This document shows positions 17,424-27,839 of a stretch of DNA of 64,000 nt, in pieces. Position 1 is the stretch's first letter, and every line of letters begins with the position of its first letter. Below the pieces are notes generated by a model that worked only from the letters and a program-made list of their open reading frames with translations, searched no databases and was not told the origin of the DNA. Position numbers and translations under genes: made by a program. Origin of the DNA: Herbiconiux moechotypicola (lineage in GTDB: Bacteria; Actinomycetota; Actinomycetes; Actinomycetales; Microbacteriaceae); NCBI RefSeq assembly GCF_024979255.1, contig NZ_JANLCN010000001.1, forward strand, positions 372,001 to 436,000. Reading direction: 5' to 3'.

Positions 17424-17845
17424 GCCAGGCTCGCCTCGAGGGTGATCGGGATACCCGTGAGAGCACGCGACACGGGGCACCCGGTCTTGGCCTCGTCGGC
17501 GAGGCGCTCGAAGTCGGCTTCGTCGATGCCCGGGACCACCGCGCTCACCAGCAGATGGCTGCCGGTGATGCCCACGGCGGGGTCGAAGGTGACGGCGGCC
17601 GTGGTCTGCAGCGACTCCGGGGGAGTGCCGAACTGAGCGAGGGCGTGCGCGAACGCCATCGAGAAGCAGGATGCGTGCGCGGCACCCAGCAGCTCTTCGG
17701 GTGTGGTGGCGCCGGTGGAGCCGTGCGTGCGGGTGCGCCAGTCGACCGCGAAGACCCCTGAGCCCGAGGAGTCGAGGGTGGTGGTGCCCGACCCGCTCAG
17801 CAGGTCGCCGCGCCACACCGTGGTGGCCTCGCTGGTGGCGGTCAT
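17420..17845 (-). CDS. OsmC/Ohr-family peroxiredoxin
   Basis: A 141-residue thiol peroxidase acting on organic hydroperoxides in the cytoplasm. The two redox cysteines are present in their usual settings: ASCFSMAFAHAL (about residues 54-65) and KTGCPVSRAL (about 119-128). The N-terminal GSGTTTLDSSGSGVF region fits the OsmC side of the family. A ribosome site GGAGGACCC precedes the ATG. It leads an operon with the TIGR01777 protein. The usual electron donor is a dihydrolipoyl or mycothiol-type thiol; which one applies here is not visible. Confidence 0.9.
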   Translation of the reverse strand: MTATSEATTVWRGDLLSGSGTTTLDSSGSGVFAVDWRTRTHGSTGATTPEELLGAAHASCFSMAFAHALAQFGTPPESLQTTAAVTFDPAVGITGSHLLVSAVVPGIDEADFERLADEAKTGCPVSRALTGIPITLEASLA

Positions 17846-17895
17846 GGGTCCTCCGTCCGACGGACCCAGACTATGCCGTCCGGAGGGTCACGGCA

Positions 17896-18345
17896 TCAGG
17901 CGCCGGCGGCGGGCGTGCCGGCACTGCGACGGAACCGCGCGAGCAGCAGGTAGAGCTGGCAGCCGATGCAGTATCCGAAGACGGAGTTGAGGAAGGCGGC
18001 CACGAAGGCGAGCGAGGCGGCCACGGTGACCGCGTACGGAACGCCGAGGAGTGCGAGGAGCACGCCGGCGCCCGTGACGATGAAGCCCACGAGCTGGGCG
18101 AAGGTCGGCGGTTTCGGGTCTTCGAGCTCGGTCGGCGGTGCGAGCCGCGGCCGGATGGCGGCGCGGAACAAGAGCCCGAAGGGATGGCGCTTGACACCGG
18201 CTGTCGCACCCCACAAGAACAGCAGGGCGAGCGCGAGCAGCAGCACCCACGCCGCCACCGTCGCGGCGAAGCTCAGCGCGATCGTGACGAGCAGCAGCAC
18301 GGCGGTGATGCCGGCGGTGAAGCGCGGGGCGCGCGGGTCGATCAT
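17896..18345 (-). CDS. DUF4395 membrane protein, partner of a thioredoxin
   Basis: A 149-residue protein with four predicted membrane helices (about 8-24, 26-46, 80-102 and 104-130), beginning MIDPRAPRFTAGITA and carrying the conserved FGYCIGCQLYLL motif near the C-terminus. Its two cysteines are a plausible redox pair in the membrane. The ATG at 18345 overlaps the thioredoxin stop and has GGAGGG upstream. DUF4395 genes are repeatedly found next to a membrane-anchored thioredoxin-like protein, so a shared thiol-redox task outside the cytoplasm is likely but unproven. Confidence 0.88.
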   Translation of the reverse strand: MIDPRAPRFTAGITAVLLLVTIALSFAATVAAWVLLLALALLFLWGATAGVKRHPFGLLFRAAIRPRLAPPTELEDPKPPTFAQLVGFIVTGAGVLLALLGVPYAVTVAASLAFVAAFLNSVFGYCIGCQLYLLLARFRRSAGTPAAGA

Positions 18346-18803
18346 CGGATTCCCTCCAGGGCGGTCCGCACGGCGGCGGGGCGGACGGCGCCGCCGAAAC
18401 GGGTGCGCACCTCGCCGTGCCGGTCGAGCACGAGCACGGTCGGGGTCTGCAGGATGCGGAAGCGGCGGATGAGGTCGCCGCGCTCGGTGACGTCGACGTC
18501 GAGGTAGGCGACGTCGGCGCTCCCTTCGGAGATGCCGCTCAGCACCCGCCGGGTGGCGGGGCAGCTGGAGCAGTAGGCGGTGGAGAACTGCACGAGGGTG
18601 GCGCGGGTTCCCTGATGTGGGGCGTGGGGTGCGCCGCCGGCGCCGAGCTCGTCGAGGTCGACGGTGTCGTTCTCGCGCCGCGGGGCGGAACTGCCGGGTG
18701 TCACGACGGCGGGTGCTCCCTGGCGGGCTCGCCAGATCAGCCCGAGCGCGGTGCTCACGGCGAGCAGGCCGACGATGACGGCCGCGGGGATGATCCAGTC
18801 CAT
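18342..18803 (-). CDS. Membrane-anchored thioredoxin-family protein
   Basis: 153 residues: an N-terminal anchor helix (about 3-24), a linker rich in Pro and Gly, and a thioredoxin domain from about residue 68. The active site is TAYCSSCPATR (CxxC at about 77-80) and the cis-proline loop is LQTPTVLV. The domain should sit on the outer face of the membrane and reduce or oxidise thiols there. It is co-transcribed with, and overlaps by 4 bases, the DUF4395 gene. It is divergent from thyX. Confidence 0.9.
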   Translation of the reverse strand: MDWIIPAAVIVGLLAVSTALGLIWRARQGAPAVVTPGSSAPRRENDTVDLDELGAGGAPHAPHQGTRATLVQFSTAYCSSCPATRRVLSGISEGSADVAYLDVDVTERGDLIRRFRILQTPTVLVLDRHGEVRTRFGGAVRPAAVRTALEGIR

Positions 18804-18872
18804 GGTGCTCGAACAGTAACGGGGGGAGCCTTACCGGCGAGGGATTGTGACGTTTGTGACGCATCCGGCCGG

Positions 18873-18878
18873 TATCGT
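18873..18878 (+). promoter_or_regulatory. Leaderless -10 element of thyX
   Basis: TATCGT ends 6 bases before the GTG at 18885, which also supports GTG as the start. Confidence 0.55.
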
Positions 18879-18884
18879 GTGGGG

Positions 18885-19613
18885 GTGGCCGAGATCGAAT
18901 TCCGTTCCGACGTGACCGTGGAGCTCGTTCGGGCGAGTGCGCACGACTCCGACGTGCTCTTCGCCGCCCGGGTGTCGACTCAGGGCGAGCAGACGCTCGA
19001 GGCCGCCGAGGCCGGCGCGGAGGCCAATCCGAAGCGCGATCGGGGCCTCATCAACTACCTCATGCGCGACCGACACGGCTCGCCGTTCGAGCACAACTCC
19101 ATGACCTTCTACGTGCAGGCGCCCATCTTCGTGTTCCGCGAGTTCATGCGGCACCGGATCGCGAGTTACAACGAGGAGTCGGGGCGCTACCGGCAGCTCC
19201 GACCCGTGTTCTACGTGCCCGCGCCGGAGCGCAACCTCGTGCAGGTCGGCAAGCCCGGCGCCTACGAGTTCCTGCCCGGGTCTGCCGAGCAGTCGCAGCT
19301 CGTCTCCGACGAGGTGCGCACGGTGTGCACGGCGGCGTTCGAGTCGTACGAGCGGATGCTCGAGGCGGGCATCGCCCGGGAGGTCGCACGCATCGTGCTG
19401 CCGCTCACCATCTACTCGTCGATGTACGTCACCATGAACGCGCGGTCGCTCATGAACTTCCTGTCTCTTCGCACCAAGCACGAGGGGAGCACCTTCCCGA
19501 GCTTTCCGCAGCGCGAGATCGAGATGTGCGCCGAGAAGATGGAGGGCTTCTGGGCCGAGCTGATGCCTCTCACGGCCGCCGCTTTCGACGCCAACGGGCG
19601 GGTGGCCCCTTAG
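18885..19613 (+). CDS. thyX: FAD-dependent thymidylate synthase
   Basis: A 242-residue homotetrameric flavoenzyme that makes dTMP from dUMP with methylene-tetrahydrofolate and NADPH. The ThyX signature RHRxxSxNxxSxR is seen in MRHRIASYNEESGRY (about residues 87-101). The catalytic region SLMNFLSLRTK lies near residue 190. The length fits the family. The GTG at 18885 is supported by the leaderless promoter and by the family's normal N-terminus; the frame is open further upstream, but that part would run over the thioredoxin gene. Confidence 0.95.
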   Translation: MAEIEFRSDVTVELVRASAHDSDVLFAARVSTQGEQTLEAAEAGAEANPKRDRGLINYLMRDRHGSPFEHNSMTFYVQAPIFVFREFMRHRIASYNEESGRYRQLRPVFYVPAPERNLVQVGKPGAYEFLPGSAEQSQLVSDEVRTVCTAAFESYERMLEAGIAREVARIVLPLTIYSSMYVTMNARSLMNFLSLRTKHEGSTFPSFPQREIEMCAEKMEGFWAELMPLTAAAFDANGRVAP

Positions 19614-19624
19614 GCGGCACCTGC

Positions 19625-19630
19625 TAGGCT
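19625..19630 (+). promoter_or_regulatory. Leaderless -10 element of the leuA leader peptide
   Basis: TAGGCT ends 6 bases before the GTG at 19637, so the leu leader RNA would begin at the first codon of the leader peptide. Confidence 0.6.
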
Positions 19631-19636
19631 GGTGTC

Positions 19637-21519
<1,883 letters not shown>

Positions 21520-21522
21520 GCG

Positions 21523-21555
21523 TTCCGGGGCGTGCGTCACGCGCGCCCCGGAAAA
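21523..21555 (+). terminator. Terminator hairpin after leuA
   Basis: TTCCGGGGCG (21523-21532) pairs perfectly with CGCCCCGGAA (21544-21553), 10 bp, starting 3 bases after the leuA stop. The loop itself holds a GTG/CAC mini-stem. No U-run follows, as is common in actinobacteria. Confidence 0.65.
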
Positions 21556-21583
21556 CCGCCCGCGAACGGCTGCCGCGTGCCGA

Positions 21584-21589
21584 TAGTGT
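21584..21589 (+). promoter_or_regulatory. Leaderless -10 element of the GAP-family gene
   Basis: TAGTGT ends 6 bases before the ATG at 21596. Confidence 0.55.
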
Positions 21590-21595
21590 GAGCAC

Positions 21596-22270
21596 ATGTT
21601 CTGGCATGTGCTCGGCGACATCCTCCCTCTCTCGGTCGCCGTCATCGTCTCCCCGCTGCCTCTCGTCGCCGTGATCTCGCTGATGCTGGGCCCCAAGGGG
21701 CGGGTGAACGCGTTGGCCTTCACGGTCGCCTTCGCGCTGTCGTTCTTCGCTCTGGTGCTGGGTCTGGCTTCGGGTTCGAAGGGCACCACCCAGAACGACT
21801 CGTTCTTCGCCCAGGTCATCCACATCGTGATCGGGTTCGCGTTCGCCGCGCTGTTCTTCTTCCTGGCGTACCGCTGCTGGAAGAAGCGTCCCAAGAAGGG
21901 AGTCGAACCGGTGGAGCCGAAGTGGCTCGCGGCGATCGACTCGTTCGGGCCCGTCAAGTCGGCTGGACTCGGCATCGTTCTCGGCATCGCCAACGTCAAG
22001 AACGTCCCGATCGCGATCGCCGCCGGAGCGTCGATCGGCAACGCCCAGTTGGAGTGGTCGCTGGTGTTCGTGGTGTCTGCGGTGTTCGTTCTGGTCTCCT
22101 GTCTCGGTCTGATCACCATCACGGTCGTCGGTGGAGTGGGCTCGCGCACGATCATCGACACGCTCAACTCCGCGAAGGCCACTCTCATCAGGCACAACAA
22201 CCTGATCCTCGCCGTGCTCTTCGTCATCCTGGGTGCCCTGCAACTCGGACGGGCGTTCGAGGCGTTCTGA
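21596..22270 (+). CDS. GAP-family membrane protein (LysE-like transporter fold)
   Basis: 224 residues with about six membrane helices (about 8-28, 38-60, 76-95, 122-142, 150-178 and 200-218). The N-terminal segment SVAVIVSPLPLVAVISLMLG, with two prolines in helix 1, is typical of the actinobacterial GAP family, distantly related to LysE-type exporters. A role in export of glycopeptidolipid-like molecules is known for the mycobacterial Gap protein; most members are uncharacterised, so substrate is open. Transcribed alone from a leaderless promoter. Confidence 0.8.
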   Translation: MFWHVLGDILPLSVAVIVSPLPLVAVISLMLGPKGRVNALAFTVAFALSFFALVLGLASGSKGTTQNDSFFAQVIHIVIGFAFAALFFFLAYRCWKKRPKKGVEPVEPKWLAAIDSFGPVKSAGLGIVLGIANVKNVPIAIAAGASIGNAQLEWSLVFVVSAVFVLVSCLGLITITVVGGVGSRTIIDTLNSAKATLIRHNNLILAVLFVILGALQLGRAFEAF

Positions 22271-22306
22271 TCGGCGTTCCTCGGCTCCGTCGGGCCGGGT
22301 CGGAGG

Positions 22307-22312
22307 GATAAT
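22307..22312 (+). promoter_or_regulatory. Leaderless -10 element of recO
   Basis: GATAAT ends 6 bases before the GTG at 22319; one base from the TANNNT pattern at its first position. Confidence 0.5.
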
Positions 22313-22318
22313 CGGTGG

Positions 22319-23071
22319 GTGCCCACCTATCGTGATGAAGTCGTCGTGCTGCGCACCCACAAGCTGGGTGAAGCCGACCGCATCGTGACGATGCTCACCC
22401 GCCAGCACGGCAAGGTGAGGGCGGTTGCCCGGGGAGTCCGCCGCACGGCGTCGAAGTTCGGTGCCCGTCTCGAGCCCTTCATGGTGGCCGACGTGCAGTT
22501 CTACGAGGGCCGCACCCTCGACACCATCACCCAGGCGGTCACCCTCGGCTCATACGGAGCCGAGATCACCTCCGACTACGCCAGCTACACGGCCGCCAAC
22601 GCCATGGTCGAGACGGCCGACAAGCTCACCGAGTCGGAACCCTCCCTGCAGCAGTACCTCCTGCTCGTGGGCGCGCTTCGCTCGCTCGCCCGCGGCGAGC
22701 ACGGGCCGGCGCTGACGCTCGACTCGTATCTGCTCCGCGCCCTGTCGATGGCCGGCTGGGCGCCGAGCTTCCACGACTGCGCCGTGACCGGTGAGGCCGG
22801 CCCGCACTCGGCGTTCGTGGTGCAGCTCGGCGGCGTGGTGAGCGACGAGGTCGCCCCTCCGGGGACTCCGAGGCTCGACGCCGCGACCCTCGGGCTCCTC
22901 GGTGCCCTGCTCACAGGGGACTGGCAGACGGCCGACGCCTCGGAGACACCGGTGCGCTCTCGGGCGAGCGGTATCGTGGCGGCGTACACCCAATGGCACC
23001 TGGAACGCGGGCTCCGATCGCTCGAGCACGTCGAACGGTCGCAGACGACGAAGAAGGTCACCAGCCCGTGA
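22319..23071 (+). CDS. recO: DNA repair protein RecO
   Basis: A 250-residue recombination mediator that helps load RecA on SSB-coated DNA in the RecFOR pathway. The N-terminal OB fold is clear ([18 protein letters not shown], then [13 protein letters not shown]), followed by the helical domain. The zinc-finger region is degenerate: of the usual two CxxC pairs only Cys154 remains (CAVT, then SDEV at 175-178). The GTG at 22319 fits the family start and the promoter. It overlaps uppS (GTGA), a linkage seen widely in actinobacteria. Confidence 0.93.
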   Translation: MPTYRDEVVVLRTHKLGEADRIVTMLTRQHGKVRAVARGVRRTASKFGARLEPFMVADVQFYEGRTLDTITQAVTLGSYGAEITSDYASYTAANAMVETADKLTESEPSLQQYLLLVGALRSLARGEHGPALTLDSYLLRALSMAGWAPSFHDCAVTGEAGPHSAFVVQLGGVVSDEVAPPGTPRLDAATLGLLGALLTGDWQTADASETPVRSRASGIVAAYTQWHLERGLRSLEHVERSQTTKKVTSP

Positions 23072-23889
23072 GCCCCGTGCGCACCACCTCCCCGCTCGCC
23101 GAGCCGTTCAGGCCCCTCGACTGGACGGGGATCCACCCGCCGACGCTCCCCGCCTCCGCGGTGCCCCAGCACGTCGCCATCGTGATGGACGGAAACGGGC
23201 GCTGGGCCAATCAGCGCGGCCTCACCCGCATCGAGGGGCACAGAGCCGGCGAGGCCGCGCTGCTCGACGTCGTCGCGGGCGCCATCCAGATCGGCGTCAA
23301 GCACGTCTCGGTGTACGCGTTCTCGACCGAGAACTGGAAGCGCTCGCCCGACGAGGTGCGCTTCCTCATGGGCTTCAACCGCGAGGTGCTGCACCGCAGG
23401 CGTGACCAGCTGAACGAGTGGGGCGTGCGCATCCGCTGGGCCGGCCGCAAGCCGCGGCTGTGGGCGTCGGTGATCAAGGAACTCCAGTTCGCCGAGCAGC
23501 TGACGGCGTCGAACTCGACGCTCACCCTCACGATGTGCGTGAACTACGGTGGCCGCACCGAGATCGTCGACGCGGCGCAGAGCATCGCCGACGACGTGGC
23601 GGCCGGTCGCCTCAAGCCCTCCGCCGTCTCGGAGAAGCTCATCCAGCGTCGGCTGTACGTGCCCGAGCTCCCCGATGTGGACCTGTTCGTTCGCAGTTCT
23701 GGTGAGCAGCGCACCTCGAATTTCCTTCCCTGGCAGTCCGCCTATGCGGAGATGGTTTTTCTCGACCGGTTGTGGCCCGACTTCACCAGGACCGATCTCT
23801 GGGAGGCTATCGAGCATTACTCGGGTCGCACCAGGCGCTTCGGTGGAGCTGTGGACAAACCGGCCGACGCCCCGCGTCCTGTGGAATAG
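23068..23889 (+). CDS. uppS: Isoprenyl transferase (undecaprenyl/decaprenyl diphosphate synthase, UppS family)
   Basis: A 273-residue cis-prenyltransferase that builds the polyprenyl diphosphate carrier for cell-wall precursors, acting at the inner membrane face. The catalytic Asp lies in [14 protein letters not shown] (about residues 37-50), the substrate-binding region is [12 protein letters not shown], and the conserved C-terminal block [15 protein letters not shown] holds the diphosphate-binding arginines. The start is the GTG overlapping the recO stop. The N-terminal extension of about 30 residues before the first strand is normal for actinobacteria. Exact product length is not readable. 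Confidence 0.95.
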   Translation: MSPVRTTSPLAEPFRPLDWTGIHPPTLPASAVPQHVAIVMDGNGRWANQRGLTRIEGHRAGEAALLDVVAGAIQIGVKHVSVYAFSTENWKRSPDEVRFLMGFNREVLHRRRDQLNEWGVRIRWAGRKPRLWASVIKELQFAEQLTASNSTLTLTMCVNYGGRTEIVDAAQSIADDVAAGRLKPSAVSEKLIQRRLYVPELPDVDLFVRSSGEQRTSNFLPWQSAYAEMVFLDRLWPDFTRTDLWEAIEHYSGRTRRFGGAVDKPADAPRPVE

Positions 23890-23916
23890 TCGGCGCGCAT
23901 CCGCGTTGGCTTTCTC

Positions 23917-24594
23917 GTGAGCGATTCAGAACCCATCAAGATCGACATCTGGTCGGACGTCGCGTGCCCCTGGTGCTACATCGGCAAGCGCAAGCTCGAG
24001 AACGGCATAGCCGCCTACTCCGAAGACCCTGATGCCGCGCCGGTCGTGGTCGAGTACCACTCCTTCGAGCTCTCGCCCGACACCCCGGTCGACTTCGAAG
24101 GCAGCACCACCTCCTACCTCGCGGAGCGCAAGGGCATGCCCGTCGCGCAGGTGGAGCAGATGCTCGATCGCGTCACCGGTATCGCCTCCGACGTCGGCCT
24201 CGACTACGACTTCGACACCGTGAAGCACACCAACACGGTCAAGGCGCACCAGCTCATCCACTACGCGAAGGCGCAGGGCAAGCAGCTCGAGGCCAAGGAG
24301 CGCCTGCTGAAGGCCTACTTCGTCGAGGGGCGCCACGTGGGCCGGGTGGAGGATCTGGCCGATCTCGCCGCCGAGATCGGCCTCGACCGCGATGACGTGG
24401 TGCGCTCGCTCGAGGCCGACGAGTTCCTCGCCGCCGTGCACGCCGACCAGCAGCAGGCGGTGGCCTACGGCATCCAGGGCGTGCCGTTCTTCGTGATCGA
24501 CGGCCGCTACGGCGTGTCGGGCGCCCAGGACGCCTCGGTGTTCGAGCAGGTCCTCACCCAGGTGGCGGCGGAACGCACGGAGGTCGGCGCGTGA
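23917..24594 (+). CDS. DsbA-family oxidoreductase (FrnE-like)
   Basis: A 225-residue protein of the cytoplasmic DsbA/FrnE branch: a thioredoxin fold with a large helical insert. The redox motif is WSDVACPWCYIGKRKLE (CPWC at about residues 15-18) and the cis-proline loop GIQGVPFFVIDG lies near residue 190. No signal peptide. FrnE-type members act on thiols, or on disulfide bonds under oxidative or cadmium stress. The GTG start at 23917 follows uppS by 27 bases. The stop overlaps the start of a 42-codon Cys-containing gene, which may be a partner or substrate. Confidence 0.92.
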   Translation: MSDSEPIKIDIWSDVACPWCYIGKRKLENGIAAYSEDPDAAPVVVEYHSFELSPDTPVDFEGSTTSYLAERKGMPVAQVEQMLDRVTGIASDVGLDYDFDTVKHTNTVKAHQLIHYAKAQGKQLEAKERLLKAYFVEGRHVGRVEDLADLAAEIGLDRDDVVRSLEADEFLAAVHADQQQAVAYGIQGVPFFVIDGRYGVSGAQDASVFEQVLTQVAAERTEVGA

Positions 24595-24719
24595 GCGGGC
24601 AGGATGCCGCGGCCACGGCTCAGGCGGAGGTCTCGGCGCCTGTCGTGCCGTTGAGGCCGCTCATCGCGGTCGGCGACTCGAACGCGGCGACCTGCGAGGG
24701 CGACACCTGCAGCTTCTGA
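24591..24719 (+). CDS. 42-residue microprotein ending CEGDTCSF, coupled to the DsbA-family gene
   Basis: A small frame starting at a GTG that overlaps the DsbA-family stop by 4 bases (GTGA), so translation is probably coupled. It encodes 42 residues, rich in Ala in the first half, then VVPLRPLIAVGDSN and a C-terminal Cys-x4-Cys in CEGDTCSF. No membrane helix or signal. It is followed at once by a hairpin, so it is the last gene of the unit. I recognise no family. The coupling and the two cysteines next to a thiol oxidoreductase argue for a real gene and a redox-linked role, which remains a guess. Confidence 0.6.
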   Translation: MSGQDAAATAQAEVSAPVVPLRPLIAVGDSNAATCEGDTCSF

Positions 24720-24725
24720 TCCACG

Positions 24726-24769
24726 TCCCGCCCCCGACCCGTGCTCGCGGTGTCAGGGGCGAGGCGGGA
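24726..24769. terminator. Hairpin between the converging microprotein and YbaK genes
   Basis: TCCCGCC (24726-24732) pairs with GGCGGGA (24763-24769). The right arm lies inside the last codons of the YbaK-like gene, so it may end transcripts from either side. Confidence 0.45.
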
Positions 24770-25244
24770 TCGGATCGCTGATGTCGGCGACCGTCGCGCC
24801 CAGGGCGCCGGCGAGATCGTCAGCCAGCACGAAGGCGCTGTGGCCGTGGGCCCCCGCTCCCATCGCCACCCGACGGCCGGCGAACGACGCGTCCTGGAAC
24901 ACGGGCCAGGCGGTGGTGCTGCCGAGCGGGGTGATGGTGCCCCGTTCGTATCCGGTGGCGTCGAGGGCGACGTCCTGGTGCGGCATGGCGAGGCGGTTCA
25001 CACCCACGACGGCTCGCAGTTTCGGCCAGCTGATCTGGCGGTCGCCCGGGATGAGGGCGAACAGGAATTCTCCGTCGTGCCGCTTCACGACGAGGCTCTT
25101 CATGATGTCGGCGGGCTCGAGGCCGAGCAGGGCGGCCGCGGCCTCCAGCGATCCGGCCGCCGGTCTCTCGACGATCTCCACGTCCAGTCCCCGTGCCGAC
25201 GCGTCGGCGCGCACCCGTTGGATCCCCGTCAACGTCTCGTCCAT
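24753..25244 (-). CDS. YbaK/EbsC-family aminoacyl-tRNA deacylase
   Basis: A 163-residue editing-domain protein that hydrolyses mischarged aminoacyl-tRNA, typically Cys-tRNA(Pro) or a related error. The conserved lysine region is IMKSLVVKRHDGEFLFALIPG (near residue 50), with GYERGTITPLG and the late GAGAHGHSAFV also typical. The ATG at 25244 is preferred because GGAGG stands 8 bases upstream; the frame is open further back. Transcribed alone and divergently from dusB. Which tRNA is edited cannot be read from the sequence. Confidence 0.9.
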   Translation of the reverse strand: MDETLTGIQRVRADASARGLDVEIVERPAAGSLEAAAALLGLEPADIMKSLVVKRHDGEFLFALIPGDRQISWPKLRAVVGVNRLAMPHQDVALDATGYERGTITPLGSTTAWPVFQDASFAGRRVAMGAGAHGHSAFVLADDLAGALGATVADISDPIPPRP

Positions 25245-25336
25245 CTCGTCCTCCACAGAAGCAGAGAACCGGATGCGCGTCCACAGGATTCCCGTGAACG
25301 ACACGCTCATCGCATCCGTCTGGAAGAATTGACCCG

Positions 25337-26524
25337 ATGTCCACTCCCACCACACTCCTCGCCGACCGGCTCAGCATCGGGCCGATCGAACTCGACGTGC
25401 CCGTCGTGCTCGCTCCGATGGCGGGCATCACGAACACCGCGTTCCGCCGGTTGTGCCGCGAGTTCGGCGCGGGGCTCTACGTCAGCGAGATGATCACGAG
25501 CCGTGCGCTGGTCGAGCGCACGCCCGAGACCATGCGGCTCATCACGCACCACCCGAGCGAGACCCCGCGGTCCATCCAGCTCTACGGCGTCGATCCGGCC
25601 ACCATGGCGGCGGCGGCACGCATCCTGGTGGAGGAAGACCGCACAGACCACATCGACATGAACTTCGGATGTCCCGTGCCCAAGGTCACGCGCAAGGGCG
25701 GGGGAGCGGCACTGCCGTGGAAGCTCGACCTGTTCCGCGAGATCGTGGAGTCGGTGGTGGAGGCGGCCGGCGACATCCCGGTGACCGTCAAGATGCGCAA
25801 GGGCATCGACGGCGACCACCTCACCTATCTCGAGGCGGCGAAGGCCGCCGAGGGCGCCGGTGTGGCGGCCATCGCGCTGCACGCCCGCACGGCGGCCGAC
25901 TTCTACAGCGGCACGGCCGACTGGGATGCGATCGCCACGCTCAAGGAGACCATCACCGGGGTGCCGGTGCTCGGCAACGGAGACATCTGGTCGGGTGAAG
26001 ACGCCGTGCGGATGGTGGAGCAGACCGGGTGCGACGGTGTCGTGGTGGGTCGCGGCTGCCTGGGTCGGCCCTGGCTCTTCGGCGACCTCGCCGCGGCGTT
26101 CCGAGTGCGCTCGGGTGAGCTCGGCGCCGAGGAGGCGGCGGCGTTGCGCGCCGCGCCCAGCCTGGGCGACGTGGCGCGCACGCTCCGGCGGCACGCCGAG
26201 CTGCTCACGGAGTTCTTCGGCGACGAAGGGCGGGCGTGCCGCGACATCCGCAAGCACGTCGCCTGGTATCTCAAGGGCTACCCCGCCGGTCACGAGGTGC
26301 GTGCAGCGCTCAGCACGGTGACGTCGCTCGCCGCGATGGACGAGATCCTCGCCACCCTCGACGGCGATCTGCCCTACCCGGGAGCCGACGCCGAAGGCCC
26401 CCGCGGTCGCGCCGGCAGCCCGAAGAAGCCCGCGCTGCCCGAGAACTGGCTCGAGTCGCGCGAACTCGGCGGAGTGGGCCGGGCAGACCTGGCCGAGGCC
26501 GAACTGGACCACAGCGGTGGCTGA
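25337..26524 (+). CDS. dusB: tRNA-dihydrouridine synthase
   Basis: A 395-residue FMN enzyme that reduces uridines in the tRNA D-loop. The flavin barrel opens with LAPMAGITNTAFRRLC (about residues 26-41) and the active-site cysteine is in NFGCPVPKVTRKGGGAAL (about 112-129). The C-terminal helical domain ends in ENWLESRELG. The ATG start has a weak hexamer AGAATT exactly 6 bases upstream. First gene of the dusB-dgt-dnaG operon; its end overlaps dgt by 8 bases. DusB is the subfamily usual in actinobacteria; site specificity is inferred only. Confidence 0.93.
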   Translation: MSTPTTLLADRLSIGPIELDVPVVLAPMAGITNTAFRRLCREFGAGLYVSEMITSRALVERTPETMRLITHHPSETPRSIQLYGVDPATMAAAARILVEEDRTDHIDMNFGCPVPKVTRKGGGAALPWKLDLFREIVESVVEAAGDIPVTVKMRKGIDGDHLTYLEAAKAAEGAGVAAIALHARTAADFYSGTADWDAIATLKETITGVPVLGNGDIWSGEDAVRMVEQTGCDGVVVGRGCLGRPWLFGDLAAAFRVRSGELGAEEAAALRAAPSLGDVARTLRRHAELLTEFFGDEGRACRDIRKHVAWYLKGYPAGHEVRAALSTVTSLAAMDEILATLDGDLPYPGADAEGPRGRAGSPKKPALPENWLESRELGGVGRADLAEAELDHSGG

Positions 26525-27836
26525 TCCGGCACTCGACCTCACGACCTACGCCCCGACGAAGGGGTACGACGACTCCGACGCGGAGCGGTTCCTGCCCGAA
26601 GAGCACTACACCCGGCGCAGCGACTTCGCCCGCGACCGCGCGCGGGTGCTGCACTCGTCGTCGCTGCGGCGCCTGGCCGCGAAGACGCAGGTGCTCAGTC
26701 CGGCGGTGGTCGCCGACTTCGCGCGCAACCGGCTCACCCACTCCCTCGAGGTCGCGCAGGTCGGCCGCGAGCTCGCCGCGAGCCTCGACCTCGACCCCGA
26801 CGTAGTCGACACCGCCTGCCTGGCCCACGATCTCGGTCACCCGCCCTTCGGCCACAACGGCGAGAAAGCGCTCAACGAGTGGGCCCAGGGCATCGGAGGT
26901 TTCGAGGGCAACGCCCAGAGCCTCCGCATCCTCAGCCGGCTCGAGCCCAAGGTGGTCGACGACACGGGGAGGAGCCTCGGGCTCAACCTCACGCGGGCCA
27001 GTCTCGACGCGAGCTGCAAGTACCCGTGGACGGCGCTCGACCCGGTTCCCGACCCCAGCGGCCGGCTCAAGTACGGCGTTTACGACGACGACGTCGAGGT
27101 GTTCGAGTGGGTGCGCATCGGCGCTCCCGAGCGTCGACTCTGCGTCGAGGCGCAGGTGATGGACCTGTCCGACGACATCGCCTACTCGGTGCACGACTTC
27201 GAAGACGCCGTGCTCAACGGCTACATCGACGTCTCGGTGCTCGGCGACCGGGTCGACCACGACTCCCTGGTGCGCCGCATCCACGCCAGGGCCGGGGGCT
27301 TCTCGCTCGACGAGCTCGCGGCCGCGTTCGACCGTCTCGACTCGCTCCGGGTGTGGATCTCGGAGTGGGACGACTCGCGGGCCGACCACGCCCGGCTGAA
27401 GAATCTGACCAGTCAGCTGATCGGCCGATTCGCGGGCGCGGCCACGAGGGCCACCCGCGAGGCGTTCCCCGCGCCGAGCATCACGCGCTATGGCGCCGAC
27501 GTCATCGTGCCGGCGGAGGTGTCGGCCGAGATCGCCACGCTGAAGGGCATCGTGTCGGTGTTCGTCATGTCGAGCGACGCCCGCCAGCCGCTCTACGTCG
27601 ACCAGCGCATGCTGCTGGCCGAGCTGGCCGATGCCCTGTGGGAGTCGGGCGGAACGGCTCTCGACACCGCGTTCCGCGACGACTGGCGTCGTGCCGGAGA
27701 CGACGAGACGGCTGCGAGGCGCGTGGTGGTCGATCAGGTCGCCAGCCTCACCGACCAGACCGCCGTGGCCCTCCACGCCCGGCTGTGCCGGCAGTCCACC
27801 ACCGCCGAGGCCCTCGCGGCCAGGATCGCGCTCTGA
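26517..27836 (+). CDS. dgt: Deoxyguanosinetriphosphate triphosphohydrolase-like protein
   Basis: A 439-residue HD-domain dNTPase that cleaves dNTPs to nucleoside and triphosphate. The metal-binding histidines and aspartate are visible in RNRLTHSLEVAQV and CLAHDLGHPPFGHNGE (about residues 62-125), and the later conserved Asp in LSDDIAYSVHD. The GTG start lies 8 bases inside the end of dusB, and dnaG follows after 3 bases. The linkage of dgt and dnaG is widely conserved in actinobacteria and fits control of nucleotide supply alongside replication. Confidence 0.93.
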   Translation: MADPALDLTTYAPTKGYDDSDAERFLPEEHYTRRSDFARDRARVLHSSSLRRLAAKTQVLSPAVVADFARNRLTHSLEVAQVGRELAASLDLDPDVVDTACLAHDLGHPPFGHNGEKALNEWAQGIGGFEGNAQSLRILSRLEPKVVDDTGRSLGLNLTRASLDASCKYPWTALDPVPDPSGRLKYGVYDDDVEVFEWVRIGAPERRLCVEAQVMDLSDDIAYSVHDFEDAVLNGYIDVSVLGDRVDHDSLVRRIHARAGGFSLDELAAAFDRLDSLRVWISEWDDSRADHARLKNLTSQLIGRFAGAATRATREAFPAPSITRYGADVIVPAEVSAEIATLKGIVSVFVMSSDARQPLYVDQRMLLAELADALWESGGTALDTAFRDDWRRAGDDETAARRVVVDQVASLTDQTAVALHARLCRQSTTAEALAARIAL

Positions 27837-27839
27837 ATC

